The notes: generated by a model from the sequence alone, not told the origin. A DNA stretch of 64,000 bases from Pseudomonas sp. Leaf58 (GCF_003627215.1 NZ_CP032677.1:749501-813500); one strand, 5' to 3'; positions 54,857 through 63,808 are shown, counted from the stretch's first letter. Program-made: numbers and translations.

Positions 54857-57259
54857 ATGAGGCGTGTAAGCCTTGCCCGTTATTGCCCAGGCCTGATGGC
54901 CTTGATGCTGGCGCTTGCCAGCCCGGCCTGGTCGGCCCCGGCCACGCCGTTGTCCAACCTGGCGGTTGCCGAAGCGCCCGTGCTGGATGAAAACGCCAGC
55001 TTCGAGCAGCTGAGTGAGCGCCTGGACCAGATCCGCCAGGGCGTTACCAGTGATGCCAACGACGACCTACTGTCGCAGTTGCGCCTGGGCGCAATGCAGG
55101 TTCAGCGCCAGGCCGATGCATTGAGCGCCCTGCGCACCGCAGACGTGGAAAAACTCGAGGACAAGCTCAAGGTCATTGGCCCGGTCCAGCCGGACGAGGC
55201 CGCTACCCTGACCCAGCAGCGCAAAGAGCTGGAGGCCGAGAAGAAGGCCTTGGTAACCCAGCAGGACCAGGCGATAAAACTGACTCAGTCGGCCCGCGAC
55301 CTGTCCACGCAAATCGTCAACCTGCGCCGCAGCCAGTTCAACTCACAGATCACCAGCCGCGCGGCCTCGCCGCTGAGTCCGGCGTTCTGGCAGAGCATCA
55401 TTCGCCCCACCCAGGACGATGTGGCGCGCCTGCGTGATCTGCGTGGCGAGGCGGTCGATGCCATTGGCAGTGCTTTCAGCGCCGAGCATCGCTGGCTGTT
55501 CATTACCAGCCTGGTGGCAGCAATCCTGGTCTGGACCCTGGTGCGTGGCCTACTTGAGCGCGTGCTGGCCAGTGCCATGGTCAGCTGGCTGCCCGAAGGC
55601 CGCCTGCGTCGCAGCGCGTTGGCATTGGGCGTGAGCCTGGCAACCTTGGGTACTATCGCCGGTTCGGTTTCGTTGCTGCGTTGGGGGCTGGAGAGCAGCG
55701 CCGAGCTGGGCTCCGATATTGCAAGCCTGGCCAACCATGTGCTCGCCCTGGTGGTGTTCAGCGCCTTCATCACGGGCTTGGGCCGGGCGATGCTGATGCT
55801 GCAGCGCCCCTCCTGGCGCCTGCCGCCAATTCACGACGACGTGGCTAGCGCGCTGGGCTGGTTCCCCAAGGTACTGGCGTTGGCACTGATGGTCATGATG
55901 ACCATGGAGCGCATCAACAGCGTGATCGGCGCCAGCCTGGCGCTGACCGTGGCGGTCAACGGCCTGACCGCGCTGGTGGTGGCGATAACCTTCGCCGGGG
56001 CGCTGCTGCGTTACCGCCGTACTCTGCGCAAGCATGACCTGGAGCGCCCCACGGGCCTGGCCGGGCTGATCCCGTTCCTGATGGTCATCTGGTTGACGCT
56101 GATCCTGCTGGCTCTGCTTGCCGGCTACCTGACGCTCGCCTACTTCCTTACCGCCAAGCTACTGTGGGTCAGCCTGGTGGTCACCTGTGCCTACCTGCTG
56201 ACCACCTTCCTTGGCGACCTGTGCGAAACCCTGCTGTCGCCGCGCCAGCCCGGTGGCCTGGCGCTGGCCTCGACCCTGGGCCTGGCGCCACGCCACCAGG
56301 CGCAGGCCAGCACCATCCTGGCCGGCATCGGCCGCACCGTGGTGCTGTTCCTGGCGCTGTTGCTGGCATTGATGCCGTCGGGCACCAGCCCCAGCGAACT
56401 GCTGCTGAGCCTGGGCGACTGGGATGGCACCGGTGGCAAACTGCTCGGCAACATGAACATCGTCCCGCAGGACATCCTGTTGGCGGTGATCATGTTCCTT
56501 GGCGGCCTGTTCGCCATCCGCGTGGTCAAGCGCTGGCTGAGCGATCGCCTGCTGCCGGAAACCGACATGGACGCCGGCATGCGCGCTTCGCTGGTGACCT
56601 TGGTGGGTTACCTGGGCTTCATCTTCCTGGCCATGTTGGTGATGTCGACCCTGCGCATCAACCTCACCAGCCTGACCTGGGTGGTCAGTGCCTTGTCGGT
56701 GGGTATCGGTTTCGGCTTGCAGCAGATCGTGCAGAACTTTATCTCCGGCCTGATCCTGCTGACCGAGCGCCCGGTGAAGGTGGGCGACTGGGTCAGCCTG
56801 GCAGGCGTCGAGGGCGATATTCGCCGCATCAACGTGCGCGCCACCGAGATCCAGATGTCCGACCGTTCGACGGTGATCGTGCCCAACTCGCAATTCATAT
56901 CCCAAAACGTGCGCAACGTGACCATGGGCAATGCGCTGGGCGTGGTGGGCATTACCCTGACCTTGCCGCTGGAAACCGATGCCAACCATGTGCGTGAGCT
57001 GTTGCTGACGGCGTACCAGGAGCATGAGGCGATTCTGGATGCGCCGGCCACATCGGTGTCGTTCAAAGACCTGACCACCAGTGGCATGGTGATCGGTGTG
57101 AGTGGTTATGTGGCGGGGCCGCGGCAGGTTTCGGGCACCCGTAGCGACCTGTTGTTCACCATCCTTGGGCGGTTGCGTGACGAAGGTATTGCCCTGTCTT
57201 CACCGCAGAGCATGGTGCTGGTGCAAGAGGGCACGCGGCCGGCCGGGGAGTCGGTGTAA
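54857..57259 (+). CDS. Large MscS-family mechanosensitive channel with DUF3772 domain
   Basis: An 800-aa inner-membrane protein with a cleaved signal peptide (residues 1-25). The periplasmic DUF3772 coiled-coil domain covers about residues 40-165. About ten membrane helices follow (from residue 210). The MscS pore helix and cytoplasmic beta domain are VSALSVGIGFGLQQIVQNFISG and LILLTERPVKVGDWVSLAGVEGDIRRINVRATEI (in parts). The YnaI/MscK-like layout suits a channel gated by osmotic downshock. The ATG follows AGAGGAATATTCG. Ligand or osmolyte specificity is unknown. Confidence 0.9.
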   Translation: MRRVSLARYCPGLMALMLALASPAWSAPATPLSNLAVAEAPVLDENASFEQLSERLDQIRQGVTSDANDDLLSQLRLGAMQVQRQADALSALRTADVEKLEDKLKVIGPVQPDEAATLTQQRKELEAEKKALVTQQDQAIKLTQSARDLSTQIVNLRRSQFNSQITSRAASPLSPAFWQSIIRPTQDDVARLRDLRGEAVDAIGSAFSAEHRWLFITSLVAAILVWTLVRGLLERVLASAMVSWLPEGRLRRSALALGVSLATLGTIAGSVSLLRWGLESSAELGSDIASLANHVLALVVFSAFITGLGRAMLMLQRPSWRLPPIHDDVASALGWFPKVLALALMVMMTMERINSVIGASLALTVAVNGLTALVVAITFAGALLRYRRTLRKHDLERPTGLAGLIPFLMVIWLTLILLALLAGYLTLAYFLTAKLLWVSLVVTCAYLLTTFLGDLCETLLSPRQPGGLALASTLGLAPRHQAQASTILAGIGRTVVLFLALLLALMPSGTSPSELLLSLGDWDGTGGKLLGNMNIVPQDILLAVIMFLGGLFAIRVVKRWLSDRLLPETDMDAGMRASLVTLVGYLGFIFLAMLVMSTLRINLTSLTWVVSALSVGIGFGLQQIVQNFISGLILLTERPVKVGDWVSLAGVEGDIRRINVRATEIQMSDRSTVIVPNSQFISQNVRNVTMGNALGVVGITLTLPLETDANHVRELLLTAYQEHEAILDAPATSVSFKDLTTSGMVIGVSGYVAGPRQVSGTRSDLLFTILGRLRDEGIALSSPQSMVLVQEGTRPAGESV

Positions 57260-57264
57260 GTGCC

Positions 57265-57283
57265 GGGGGCGCAAAGCGCCCCC
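57265..57283 (+). terminator. Hairpin after the MscS-family gene
   Basis: GGGGGCGC-AAA-GCGCCCCC six nt after the stop, a stable stem but without a T-tract. Confidence 0.55.
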
Positions 57284-57433
57284 AATTGCCTCAATGCTGT
57301 TTGGCCTGCCGATCAAAGTGACCTGCCGGTGATACATTTCCAGTGACAGTTATTGGCTGAAGGTAGCCGACATCTACTGGGAAATAGCGCATACAGTGGC
57401 TGGCCTGGATAGCGAAGAGCAGGGGAACACCGA

Positions 57434-57952
57434 ATGCAGCCCACACTGAATACACCACAGTTGCAGCTTCGCCCGCTTGCCCAGCGCGATGCGTCTGCCA
57501 TCGAGCGTTTGCTGCAGGACCGGGAAATCGCCCAGATGACCTCGCTCATTCCCTTTCCATACCCGCCCGGCCTGGCGAGCACCTGGATTGGCCAGCACCC
57601 CCAGCTCTGGGCGACCAGGGAAGGGGCGGTGTGGGGCATCTGCTGCCGCACTGAGGGAACCCTGATGGGGGTGATTTCGTTGCGCGGGCTAGGCGGGGCA
57701 GCCCCCGAGTTAGGGTATTGGCTGGGCAAAGCTTTCTGGGGCAGCGGCCATGCCACGCAAGCTGCCAGGCGAGTTTGCCGCTATGCCATTGATGAGTTGC
57801 AGATTCATGCCTTGGCGGCCAGTTGCCTGCATCGGAACATTGCTTCTGCCAAGGTCTTGAGCCGGGTGGGGTTTCAGGTGCTCGGGCTGGGGTTCGAGTT
57901 GCTCGACAACAAGCCGGGTTATGAAGCCGTGGTATATCACCGCCTGGAGTAG
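57434..57952 (+). CDS. GNAT family N-acetyltransferase
   Basis: A 172-aa acetyltransferase of the RimJ/RimL-like branch. LNTPQLQLRPLAQRDASAIERLLQDREIAQMTSLIPFPYPPG (in parts) is the opening, and the acetyl-CoA segment is ELGYWLGKAFWGSGHATQAAR. SCLHRNIASAKVLSRVGFQVLG is the C-terminal block. Target is unknown; it may acetylate a protein N-terminus or a small amine. The start ATG follows AGGGGAACACCG. It is monocistronic and separated from the next convergent gene by a strong inverted repeat. Confidence 0.85.
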   Translation: MQPTLNTPQLQLRPLAQRDASAIERLLQDREIAQMTSLIPFPYPPGLASTWIGQHPQLWATREGAVWGICCRTEGTLMGVISLRGLGGAAPELGYWLGKAFWGSGHATQAARRVCRYAIDELQIHALAASCLHRNIASAKVLSRVGFQVLGLGFELLDNKPGYEAVVYHRLE

Positions 57953-57977
57953 GGGCGGCCAAATGCCCGGCGCGGGC

Positions 57978-58039
57978 TTTTCTGCGCCTGTGAGGTCGAG
58001 CACCGCCCGCGCGGCGCTCGATCTCACAGGCGCAGAAAA
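57978..58039. terminator. 62-nt inverted repeat, bidirectional terminator
   Basis: TTTTCTGCGCCTGTGAG (57978-57994) and CTCACAGGCGCAGAAAA (58023-58039) form long outer arms with inner GCTCGA/TCGAGC and GCGG/CCGC pairs. The T/A ends suit termination in both directions between two convergent genes. Confidence 0.85.
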
Positions 58040-58054
58040 TCTATCGACGAACCC

Positions 58055-59485
58055 TCAGCCCAAACACCGTGTCACGTGTTTCACCGACTGATAGGCCGAC
58101 AACCCCCAAGGCCCCAGCTCACGCCCAATCCCGCTGCCCTTGGTGCCGCCCCACGAGGTCTCGACGAACACCGCCTGCACCGAGTTGATCCACACATGGC
58201 CAACCTCCAGCGCATCGGCTACCCGCTCGGCGCGCGCCAGGTCGGCGCTGCACACCGTCGCTACCAGCCCGAAGCGGCTGTCGTTGGCCTCGGCAATCGC
58301 CTGTTCCTCGGTGGCAAAGCGACGCGCGCACAGCACCGGGCCAAAGATCTCCTCACTCCACAAACGGCTGCTTTTGGGGACTTCGGCATACAGCGTCGGG
58401 CTGACGAACCAGCCGTCACGGTCCAGCGCTCTGCCGCCGACCAGGCATTGCAAACCTTCTTCCCGCGCGGTAGCAAAGTAGCCGGCCACCTTCAACCACT
58501 GCGCCTGGCTGGTCAGCGGCCCCATCGCGACCTCTTCGGTCAGCGGATTACCCACGCGCAGGTTTTCCAGTGCCGCTTGCAAGCGTGGCAACAGGGCATC
58601 GGCAATGCCGTCTTGCACCAGCAGCCGCGAAGTAGCCGAACACATTTGCCCAGCGTTCCAGGTAATGCCAGCAACGATCCACTCCACCGCTTGGTCGACA
58701 TCGCAATCATCGAACACCACGATCGCCGACTTGCCGCCCAGCTCCAGTGTCACCGGCCTGCACTGCACCGACGCGCTGCGCATCACTTGGCTGCCGACAC
58801 TGTTGCTACCGGTGAACGACAGCTTGTCCAGGCCGTTGTGGTTGCTCAGCGCGGCGCCGGTCTCGGCCTTGCCGTTGACGATGTTCAACACGCCCGCCGG
58901 CAGGCCCAGGCTGTCGGCAATGTGGCCGTAGGCCTGTTCGATCAGCGGGGTGATTTCTGAAGGTTTGAGCACCACAGTGCAGCCCGCCGCCAGTGCTGGG
59001 GCGAGCTTCCATGCGCTGGTCACCAGCGGGAAGTTCCACGGCACGATCAGGCCCACTACACCTACCGGCTCCAGGCGGGTGCGCGCGCTGAAGCCCGCCG
59101 CTGCCAGCGGTACCTCACGGTTTTTCGACGGCAGTTGCTCGGCCAGTTCGGCGTAGTAGCTGAAGGTAGCGATGGCGTCATCCAGGTCGATTTCCGCCTC
59201 GTGGCGGGGCTTGCCGCTGTTGCGCATCTGCAAGGTGATCAGCGCTTCGCGGCGCTGGTCGAGCTGCTCGGCAAAACCGCGCAGGTAGGCAGCACGCTCG
59301 CTGGCGCTGGTGGCTTTCCAGGCGGGCAGGGCGGCGCGGGCGGCGGTCACGGCTTGGTCGACCTGGGCGATGCTCGCGGCCATCAGTTCGGCGAACGGTT
59401 GGCCCAGCGCAGGGTCGTTGACGCGGATGCAGTCGCTGCCTTGGCCTTCGACCCAGCGGCCGGCGATGTAGTGGGAAGTGGTCAT
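58055..59485 (-). CDS. Aldehyde dehydrogenase (betaine/aminoaldehyde dehydrogenase-like)
   Basis: A 476-aa NAD-dependent aldehyde dehydrogenase. All catalytic residues are intact: IVPWNFPLVTSAWKLAPAL, FTGSNSVGSQVM, the base Glu in TLELGGKSAIVVF and the nucleophile in WNAGQMCSATSRLL. The tryptophan-rich substrate side suggests an aminoaldehyde or betaine aldehyde. It lies 12 nt after an NCS1 permease gene in the order NTF2-like, NCS1, ALDH, so the imported substrate is probably degraded to an aldehyde and then an acid. The missing first enzyme must be elsewhere or act spontaneously. Confidence 0.88.
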   Translation of the reverse strand: MTTSHYIAGRWVEGQGSDCIRVNDPALGQPFAELMAASIAQVDQAVTAARAALPAWKATSASERAAYLRGFAEQLDQRREALITLQMRNSGKPRHEAEIDLDDAIATFSYYAELAEQLPSKNREVPLAAAGFSARTRLEPVGVVGLIVPWNFPLVTSAWKLAPALAAGCTVVLKPSEITPLIEQAYGHIADSLGLPAGVLNIVNGKAETGAALSNHNGLDKLSFTGSNSVGSQVMRSASVQCRPVTLELGGKSAIVVFDDCDVDQAVEWIVAGITWNAGQMCSATSRLLVQDGIADALLPRLQAALENLRVGNPLTEEVAMGPLTSQAQWLKVAGYFATAREEGLQCLVGGRALDRDGWFVSPTLYAEVPKSSRLWSEEIFGPVLCARRFATEEQAIAEANDSRFGLVATVCSADLARAERVADALEVGHVWINSVQAVFVETSWGGTKGSGIGRELGPWGLSAYQSVKHVTRCLG

Positions 59486-59497
59486 GGTCGTTTCCAG

Positions 59498-60997
59498 TCA
59501 GGCCATTTCGGCAGTGGTTACCGGCGTGTGCGTGGTGCTTTTGCAACGCACCCAACGCGGGCCTTGGGGGCCGTACACGCCAGCAGGTTCGGGGAACAGA
59601 TTGAGCAGCACCAGGTACAACAGGCCGGCCAAGCCCAGGGTTACCGGCAGGCTCAGGTCGATGCCGCCGGCCAGGTCGCCCAGCGGCCCGACGAACTGCC
59701 CGGGCAGGTTGACGAAGCACAGGCCGACTGCCGCGCTGGGGAGCCACGCCCCCATGCCACGCCAATTCCAGCCATGCAGGAACCAGTAGTGGCCACCGCG
59801 CTGGCCGCGGGTGAATACCTGCAGGTCATCGGCATGGTAGAAGCCGCGGCGGGTGACCAGGCCGAGGATCATGATCACCATCCATGGGCTGGTGCAGGTG
59901 ATGATCAGCACGGCGAAGGTCGACACGCTCTGTACCAGGTTGAAGGTGAAGCGGCCGATGAAGATGAAGCCAATCGCCAGCACGCCGATCAACAGCGTGG
60001 CGCCAGCACGGCTGAGCAGCCGCGGGAACACGCTGGACATGTCCAGGCCAGTGCCGTACAGCGCGGTGGTGCCGGTGGACATGCCGCCGATCACGGCAAT
60101 CAGGCACACCGGCAGGAAGAACCAGCTAGGCGCCACCGCCAGCAGGCCACCGACGTAATTGTTGGCAGCGATGTAGTCCGGGGCCTGGGTCGCCACCAAG
60201 GTGGCTGTGCACAGGCCAAACAGGAACGGGATCAACGTTGCGCCCTGCGCCGCGATCACTGCCAGCATGATGCGCGACTTGGGCGTTTTTCGCGGGATGT
60301 AGCGCGACCAGTCGCCTAGGAATGCACCGAACGACACCGGGTTGCTCATGGCCAGGATCGCCGCACCGACGAACGCCGCCCAGAAGCCCGCCTGGCCGAG
60401 GTTGACGCTGCCGGCGTAGCCCGCATCGAACGGCCCGGCAAAGGCCACGATGCCCAGCAGGAACAGCAAGCTCGAGGCCCACACGGCAATCTTGTTGACC
60501 CACAGCATGAAGCGGAAACCGAAGATGCACACCACCAGTACCAGCACCGCGAACAAACCGTAGGCCAGGCCCAGGGTCAGGTCGGTTTCCGGCAGGCCGG
60601 CCAGGCGCTTGGCGCCGCCGACCAAGGCATCGCCCGAACTCCACACCGACAGCGAGAAGAACGCCACCGCCGTGAGCAGTGACAGGAACGACCCGACGAT
60701 GCGCCCGTGCACGCCAAAGTGCGCGCCCGACGACACCGCGTTGTTGGTGCCATTGAGTGCGCCGAACAGGCCCATCGGCGCGAGGATCAACGCACCCACG
60801 CCGACGCCGAGCAGAATTGCCCATACCCCCGCCTGGAACGACAGCCCGAACAGCACCGGGAAGCTGCCCAGCACCGCCGTGGCAAAGGTATTGGCGCCGC
60901 CGAAGATCAGGCGGAACAGGTCCAGCGGGGTGGCGTCGCGTTGATCGTCAGGGATCTGTTCGACGCCGTTGGTCTCGATACCGGTCGAGTGGCTCAT
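59498..60997 (-). CDS. NCS1 (cytosine/purine/allantoin) family permease
   Basis: A 499-aa inner-membrane symporter of the nucleobase-cation-symport-1 family with about 12 helices. Family marks are RDATPLDLFRLIFGGANTF, PMGLFGALNGTNNAVSSGAHFGVHGRIVGSFLSL (in parts), SNPVSFGAFLGDWSRYIP, and GGMSTGTTALYGTG. Helix 10 and loop residues suggest a cyclic nitrogenous substrate, but the specific ligand is not readable. The ATG follows GGAGCATCAGC. It stands in an operon with an NTF2-like gene upstream and an aldehyde dehydrogenase gene downstream. Confidence 0.87.
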   Translation of the reverse strand: MSHSTGIETNGVEQIPDDQRDATPLDLFRLIFGGANTFATAVLGSFPVLFGLSFQAGVWAILLGVGVGALILAPMGLFGALNGTNNAVSSGAHFGVHGRIVGSFLSLLTAVAFFSLSVWSSGDALVGGAKRLAGLPETDLTLGLAYGLFAVLVLVVCIFGFRFMLWVNKIAVWASSLLFLLGIVAFAGPFDAGYAGSVNLGQAGFWAAFVGAAILAMSNPVSFGAFLGDWSRYIPRKTPKSRIMLAVIAAQGATLIPFLFGLCTATLVATQAPDYIAANNYVGGLLAVAPSWFFLPVCLIAVIGGMSTGTTALYGTGLDMSSVFPRLLSRAGATLLIGVLAIGFIFIGRFTFNLVQSVSTFAVLIITCTSPWMVIMILGLVTRRGFYHADDLQVFTRGQRGGHYWFLHGWNWRGMGAWLPSAAVGLCFVNLPGQFVGPLGDLAGGIDLSLPVTLGLAGLLYLVLLNLFPEPAGVYGPQGPRWVRCKSTTHTPVTTAEMA

Positions 60998-61091
60998 GCT
61001 GATGCTCCAGCGCGGTTGTTGTGGGCCGGCGCAGTGCGCGGGCCTTCTTGTGGGTGCGATGGCAGGGCGGCAGGGCCGCGTAAAAGGGCGA

Positions 61092-61481
61092 TCAGGCCGG
61101 CGATACGACCGACAGGTGCTCGTGGCAGGCCAGCCATTGTTCGCCGTGGCGGCGGAAAACGATGGTCTCGCGTTCGCTCAGCTGGTGTTCTTCGCCGGCG
61201 ACACGGATGTGCGTGGCCACGTCATGCATGAAGATCGCCATGTCCCCTTGCAGGCTCACCTGGGCATTGCCCGATTCGCAGGCGAGCACGGCAAAACCGT
61301 CGGCCTGCCACTGGGCCCAGAGTTCCTCGTAGGCACGGCGCGACAGCAGGGGTTGCGGCAAGGTGTGGAAAAGGAAGCTGGCGTCTTCGCTGAAACAGGC
61401 GAAGTAGCGGGCGGTGTCGTTGCTGGCGAATGCGGCAACGAGGTCGGCGGCGGCTTGCCGTACCTGGAGTGTCTGGTCCAC
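61092..61481 (-). CDS. NTF2-like (SnoaL/DUF4440-type) small protein
   Basis: A 129-aa cone-shaped NTF2-like protein. Helical start (VRQAAADLVAAFASNDTARYFACFSEDASFLFHT in parts), then the barrel with EELWAQWQADGFAVL and VSLQGDMAIFMHDVATHIRVAG and the RETIVFRRHGEQWLACHEHLS ending. Such folds act as isomerases, hydrolases or ligand carriers. The start is GTG at 61481 with GAGG eight nt upstream. First gene of the NTF2-NCS1-ALDH unit; divergent from a Fic gene. A role with the imported substrate is likely but undefined. Confidence 0.75.
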   Translation of the reverse strand: MDQTLQVRQAAADLVAAFASNDTARYFACFSEDASFLFHTLPQPLLSRRAYEELWAQWQADGFAVLACESGNAQVSLQGDMAIFMHDVATHIRVAGEEHQLSERETIVFRRHGEQWLACHEHLSVVSPA

Positions 61482-61588
61482 GGGAGTGGCCTCACGGTTT
61501 TTGTGATTGTGGTGAAGCGATTCTGGTGGCGCTTGGCGAGGAGAAAAATCGCTCAGGGCAAATAATCAGTTCAGGAATTTGTGAAGTG

Positions 61589-62650
61589 ATGGCTGCGCTT
61601 TCTTTACCCTCGCGCGATCGGTGGATTAAGGTGGCGGCTGTTCCCTACGGGCTGCAGGCAATGAGCAATTACCACCCAGCGCTGACGGTGACACCCCGCA
61701 TTCTGGCCTTGGTTGCCGAGATCAGTGAGCAAGTGGGGTTGTTGACTGCCTACCGCGATGCCACGCTGACGCCGCAACTGCGCCGAGGCAATCGTATTCG
61801 CACCATCCAGGCATCGCTTGCCATAGAGAACAACACCCTGAGCGTGGAGCAGGTCACCGCCTTGCTGGATGGCAAGCGGGTTTTGGGGTTACCGCGCGAG
61901 ATCCAGGAAGTCCGCAACGCGTTCGCGACCTACGACGCAATGCCCAGCTGGCGCGCCGAGTCACAGGGCGATCTGCTTGCTGCGCACGGCATGCTGATGC
62001 ATGGGCTGATAGATGACGCCGGCCGCTACCGGCGCGGTGGTCTGGGCATCTATCGGGGCTCTCGGCTGCTGCATATGGCGCCACCGGCCAGCCGGGTGGC
62101 GACACTGGTGCAGGATTTGTTGCATTGGCTTGCCAACAGCGATTGGCACCCGCTAATTGTGAGCTGTGTATTCCACTACGAGTTTGAATTCATCCACCCG
62201 TTTGCTGACGGTAATGGGCGGATGGGGCGACTGTGGCAGACGCTGCTGCTGAGCCAGTGGCGGCCGGTGTTGGCATATCTGCCGGTAGAAACCGTTATCC
62301 GTGAGCAGCAGGATGCGTATTACGTTGCGCTGGCCGCGGCCGACCAGGCTGCTGAAGCAACCCCATTTGTCGAGTACATGCTCGAAGCTTTGCTGCGAGC
62401 GCTTGTCGAAGCAGAAGAGAGCGACCAAGTAACCGACCAAGTAACCGACCAAGTAGCGAGTCTCTTGAAGGTGCTCCCCGCGGGTGTTGCTTTGAAGAGC
62501 AGCGAGCTGATGGGCCAGTTGGGCCTTTCGCACCGGGCCACGTTCCGTAAGAGCTATTTGCACCCGGCCCTTGCTGCAGGCTTGATCGAAATGACCGACC
62601 CCGAATCACCTCGCAGCCCAAAACAGCAATATCGGCGGGTTGTAAGGTAG
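61589..62650 (+). CDS. Fic family protein, probable AMP-transferase with self-inhibitory helix
   Basis: About 353 aa. The Fic core is HPFADGNGRMGR near residue 203, with the catalytic His and the Lys/Arg phosphate contacts in place. The N-terminal inhibitory motif SLAIEN near residues 76-81 fits (S/T)xxxE(G/N), which blocks ATP until relieved. A tandem DQVTDQVTDQVASLL linker leads to a C-terminal winged-helix domain (LKSSELMGQLGLSHRATF). ATG at 61589 was chosen; 61661 (MSNYHPALTV) is also possible. No antitoxin-sized partner lies nearby, so control is probably internal. Confidence 0.8.
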   Translation: MAALSLPSRDRWIKVAAVPYGLQAMSNYHPALTVTPRILALVAEISEQVGLLTAYRDATLTPQLRRGNRIRTIQASLAIENNTLSVEQVTALLDGKRVLGLPREIQEVRNAFATYDAMPSWRAESQGDLLAAHGMLMHGLIDDAGRYRRGGLGIYRGSRLLHMAPPASRVATLVQDLLHWLANSDWHPLIVSCVFHYEFEFIHPFADGNGRMGRLWQTLLLSQWRPVLAYLPVETVIREQQDAYYVALAAADQAAEATPFVEYMLEALLRALVEAEESDQVTDQVTDQVASLLKVLPAGVALKSSELMGQLGLSHRATFRKSYLHPALAAGLIEMTDPESPRSPKQQYRRVVR

Positions 62651-62727
62651 GTTTCGCGCTGTGCATCCTGTGGGCGTCGGCTTGCCTGCGCAGCATGCAA
62701 CGTGGTGCGTGGCACCGGCTTCGCCGG

Positions 62728-62756
62728 TGTTCGCGGGCATGCCCGCTCCCACAGGG
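62728..62756. repeat. REP element (single)
   Basis: GTTCGCGGGCATGCCCGCTC then CCACAGGG. It lies just upstream of the CorA-like remnant, in the gap after the Fic gene. Confidence 0.65.
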
Positions 62757-62783
62757 GGCAGTGTCTGCAACGTCTGCTGTCGT

Positions 62784-62877
62784 TGGCAACGTACCTTGTT
62801 CACCCTGGTCGTGGTGACCGTACTGGCGCTGCCCATCAACATCATTGCCGGCTTCTTCGGTATGAACGTCGGTGGTG
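62784..62877 (+). pseudogene. Remnant of a CorA/ZntB-type metal transporter C-terminus
   Basis: An open stretch encodes WQRTLFTLVVVTVLALP and then INIIAGFFGMNVGG. The GMN motif and preceding hydrophobic helix are diagnostic of the last membrane segments of CorA-family magnesium/zinc channels (family signature GMN). No N-terminal part is found upstream and the frame then runs into unrelated sequence (VCWWGAGRFASG), so this is a deletion fragment. It marks the gap as a site of past gene loss, perhaps at the REP. Confidence 0.6.
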
Positions 62878-63002
62878 TGTGCTGGTGGGGCGCTGGGCGT
62901 TTCGCAAGCGGCGTGAATAATAGCCCCCGACTGACGGTCCTTCTCTTCTTCCATCCTTGCCTACGCTGATAATCCCAACCCGCTCAAGCAAGGAAATCTG
63001 TC

Positions 63003-63623
63003 ATGGCCTTCCAATACAAGCGTCTGGACAAGAACAACGCTGCGGTGCTGCTGGTCGACCACCAAACCGGCCTGCTCTCGCTGGTAAGGGACATCGACCC
63101 CGACCGCTTCAAGAACAACGTCCTGGCCCTGTCGGACCTGGCCAAGTACTTCAAGCTGCCGACCATTCTTACCACCAGTTTCGAGACCGGCCCCAACGGC
63201 CCGCTGGTGCCCGAACTGAAAGAGCAGTTCCCAGATGCCCCGTACATCGCCCGGCCCGGCAACATCAACGCCTGGGACAACGAGGACTTCGTCAAGGCGG
63301 TAAAGGCTACCGGCAAGAAGCAGCTGCTGATCGCCGGTGTGGTCACCGAAGTGTGCGTGGCATTCCCGGCACTGTCGGCGCTGGAGGAGGGCTTCGAGGT
63401 GTTCGTCGTCACCGATGCCTCCGGCACCTTCAACGAGCTAACCCGTGACTCGGCCTGGCGGCGCATGGAGGCGGCCGGGGCGCAGCTGATGACCTGGTTC
63501 GGCGTAGCCTGCGAGCTGCACCGCGACTGGCGCAACGACATCGAAGGGCTGGGAACGCTGTTCGCCAACCATATTCCGGACTACCGCAACCTGATGACCA
63601 GCTACAACAAACTGGCCAAATAA
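63003..63623 (+). CDS. ycaC: YcaC-like isochorismatase-family cysteine hydrolase
   Basis: A 206-aa cytoplasmic hydrolase very similar by eye to E. coli YcaC (208 aa). AVLLVDHQTGLLSLVRDI carries the catalytic Asp; the lysine lies in VKAVKATGKKQLLIAG; the nucleophile cysteine is in GVVTEVCVAFPALSALE. The C-terminal half NDIEGLGTLFANHIPDYRNLM is also conserved. YcaC forms an octamer and its substrate is not known. The ATG follows CAAGGAAATCTGTC. A REP palindrome follows. Confidence 0.93.
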   Translation: MAFQYKRLDKNNAAVLLVDHQTGLLSLVRDIDPDRFKNNVLALSDLAKYFKLPTILTTSFETGPNGPLVPELKEQFPDAPYIARPGNINAWDNEDFVKAVKATGKKQLLIAGVVTEVCVAFPALSALEEGFEVFVVTDASGTFNELTRDSAWRRMEAAGAQLMTWFGVACELHRDWRNDIEGLGTLFANHIPDYRNLMTSYNKLAK

Positions 63624-63648
63624 CCCGACCTCAAGGCCACCGCATACC

Positions 63649-63678
63649 CTGTGGGAGCGGGTAAACCCGCTCCCACAG
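63649..63678. repeat. Perfect palindromic REP (30 bp)
   Basis: CTGTGGGAGCGGGT-AA-ACCCGCTCCCACAG, a REP pair fused head to head with a 2-nt centre, downstream of ycaC. Confidence 0.82.
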
Positions 63679-63808
63679 TCTTCCGAGCAGCCAACAGTAC
63701 TTCGCAGAATCAATGGTTTAGAAGCAAATGCTGGCGAAACCACAAGCGAAGCGGCAAAGCGCCATGGATCGACCATACTCACTCTTCAATCGCCCTTAGG
63801 AGAGTGCC

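Noticed and set aside
62401..62470. CRISPR-like tandem repeats (GACCAAGTAACC)
   Set aside because: The 12-nt repeats are contiguous, in frame within the Fic gene, and encode a repeated DQVT linker, so they are not a CRISPR array.
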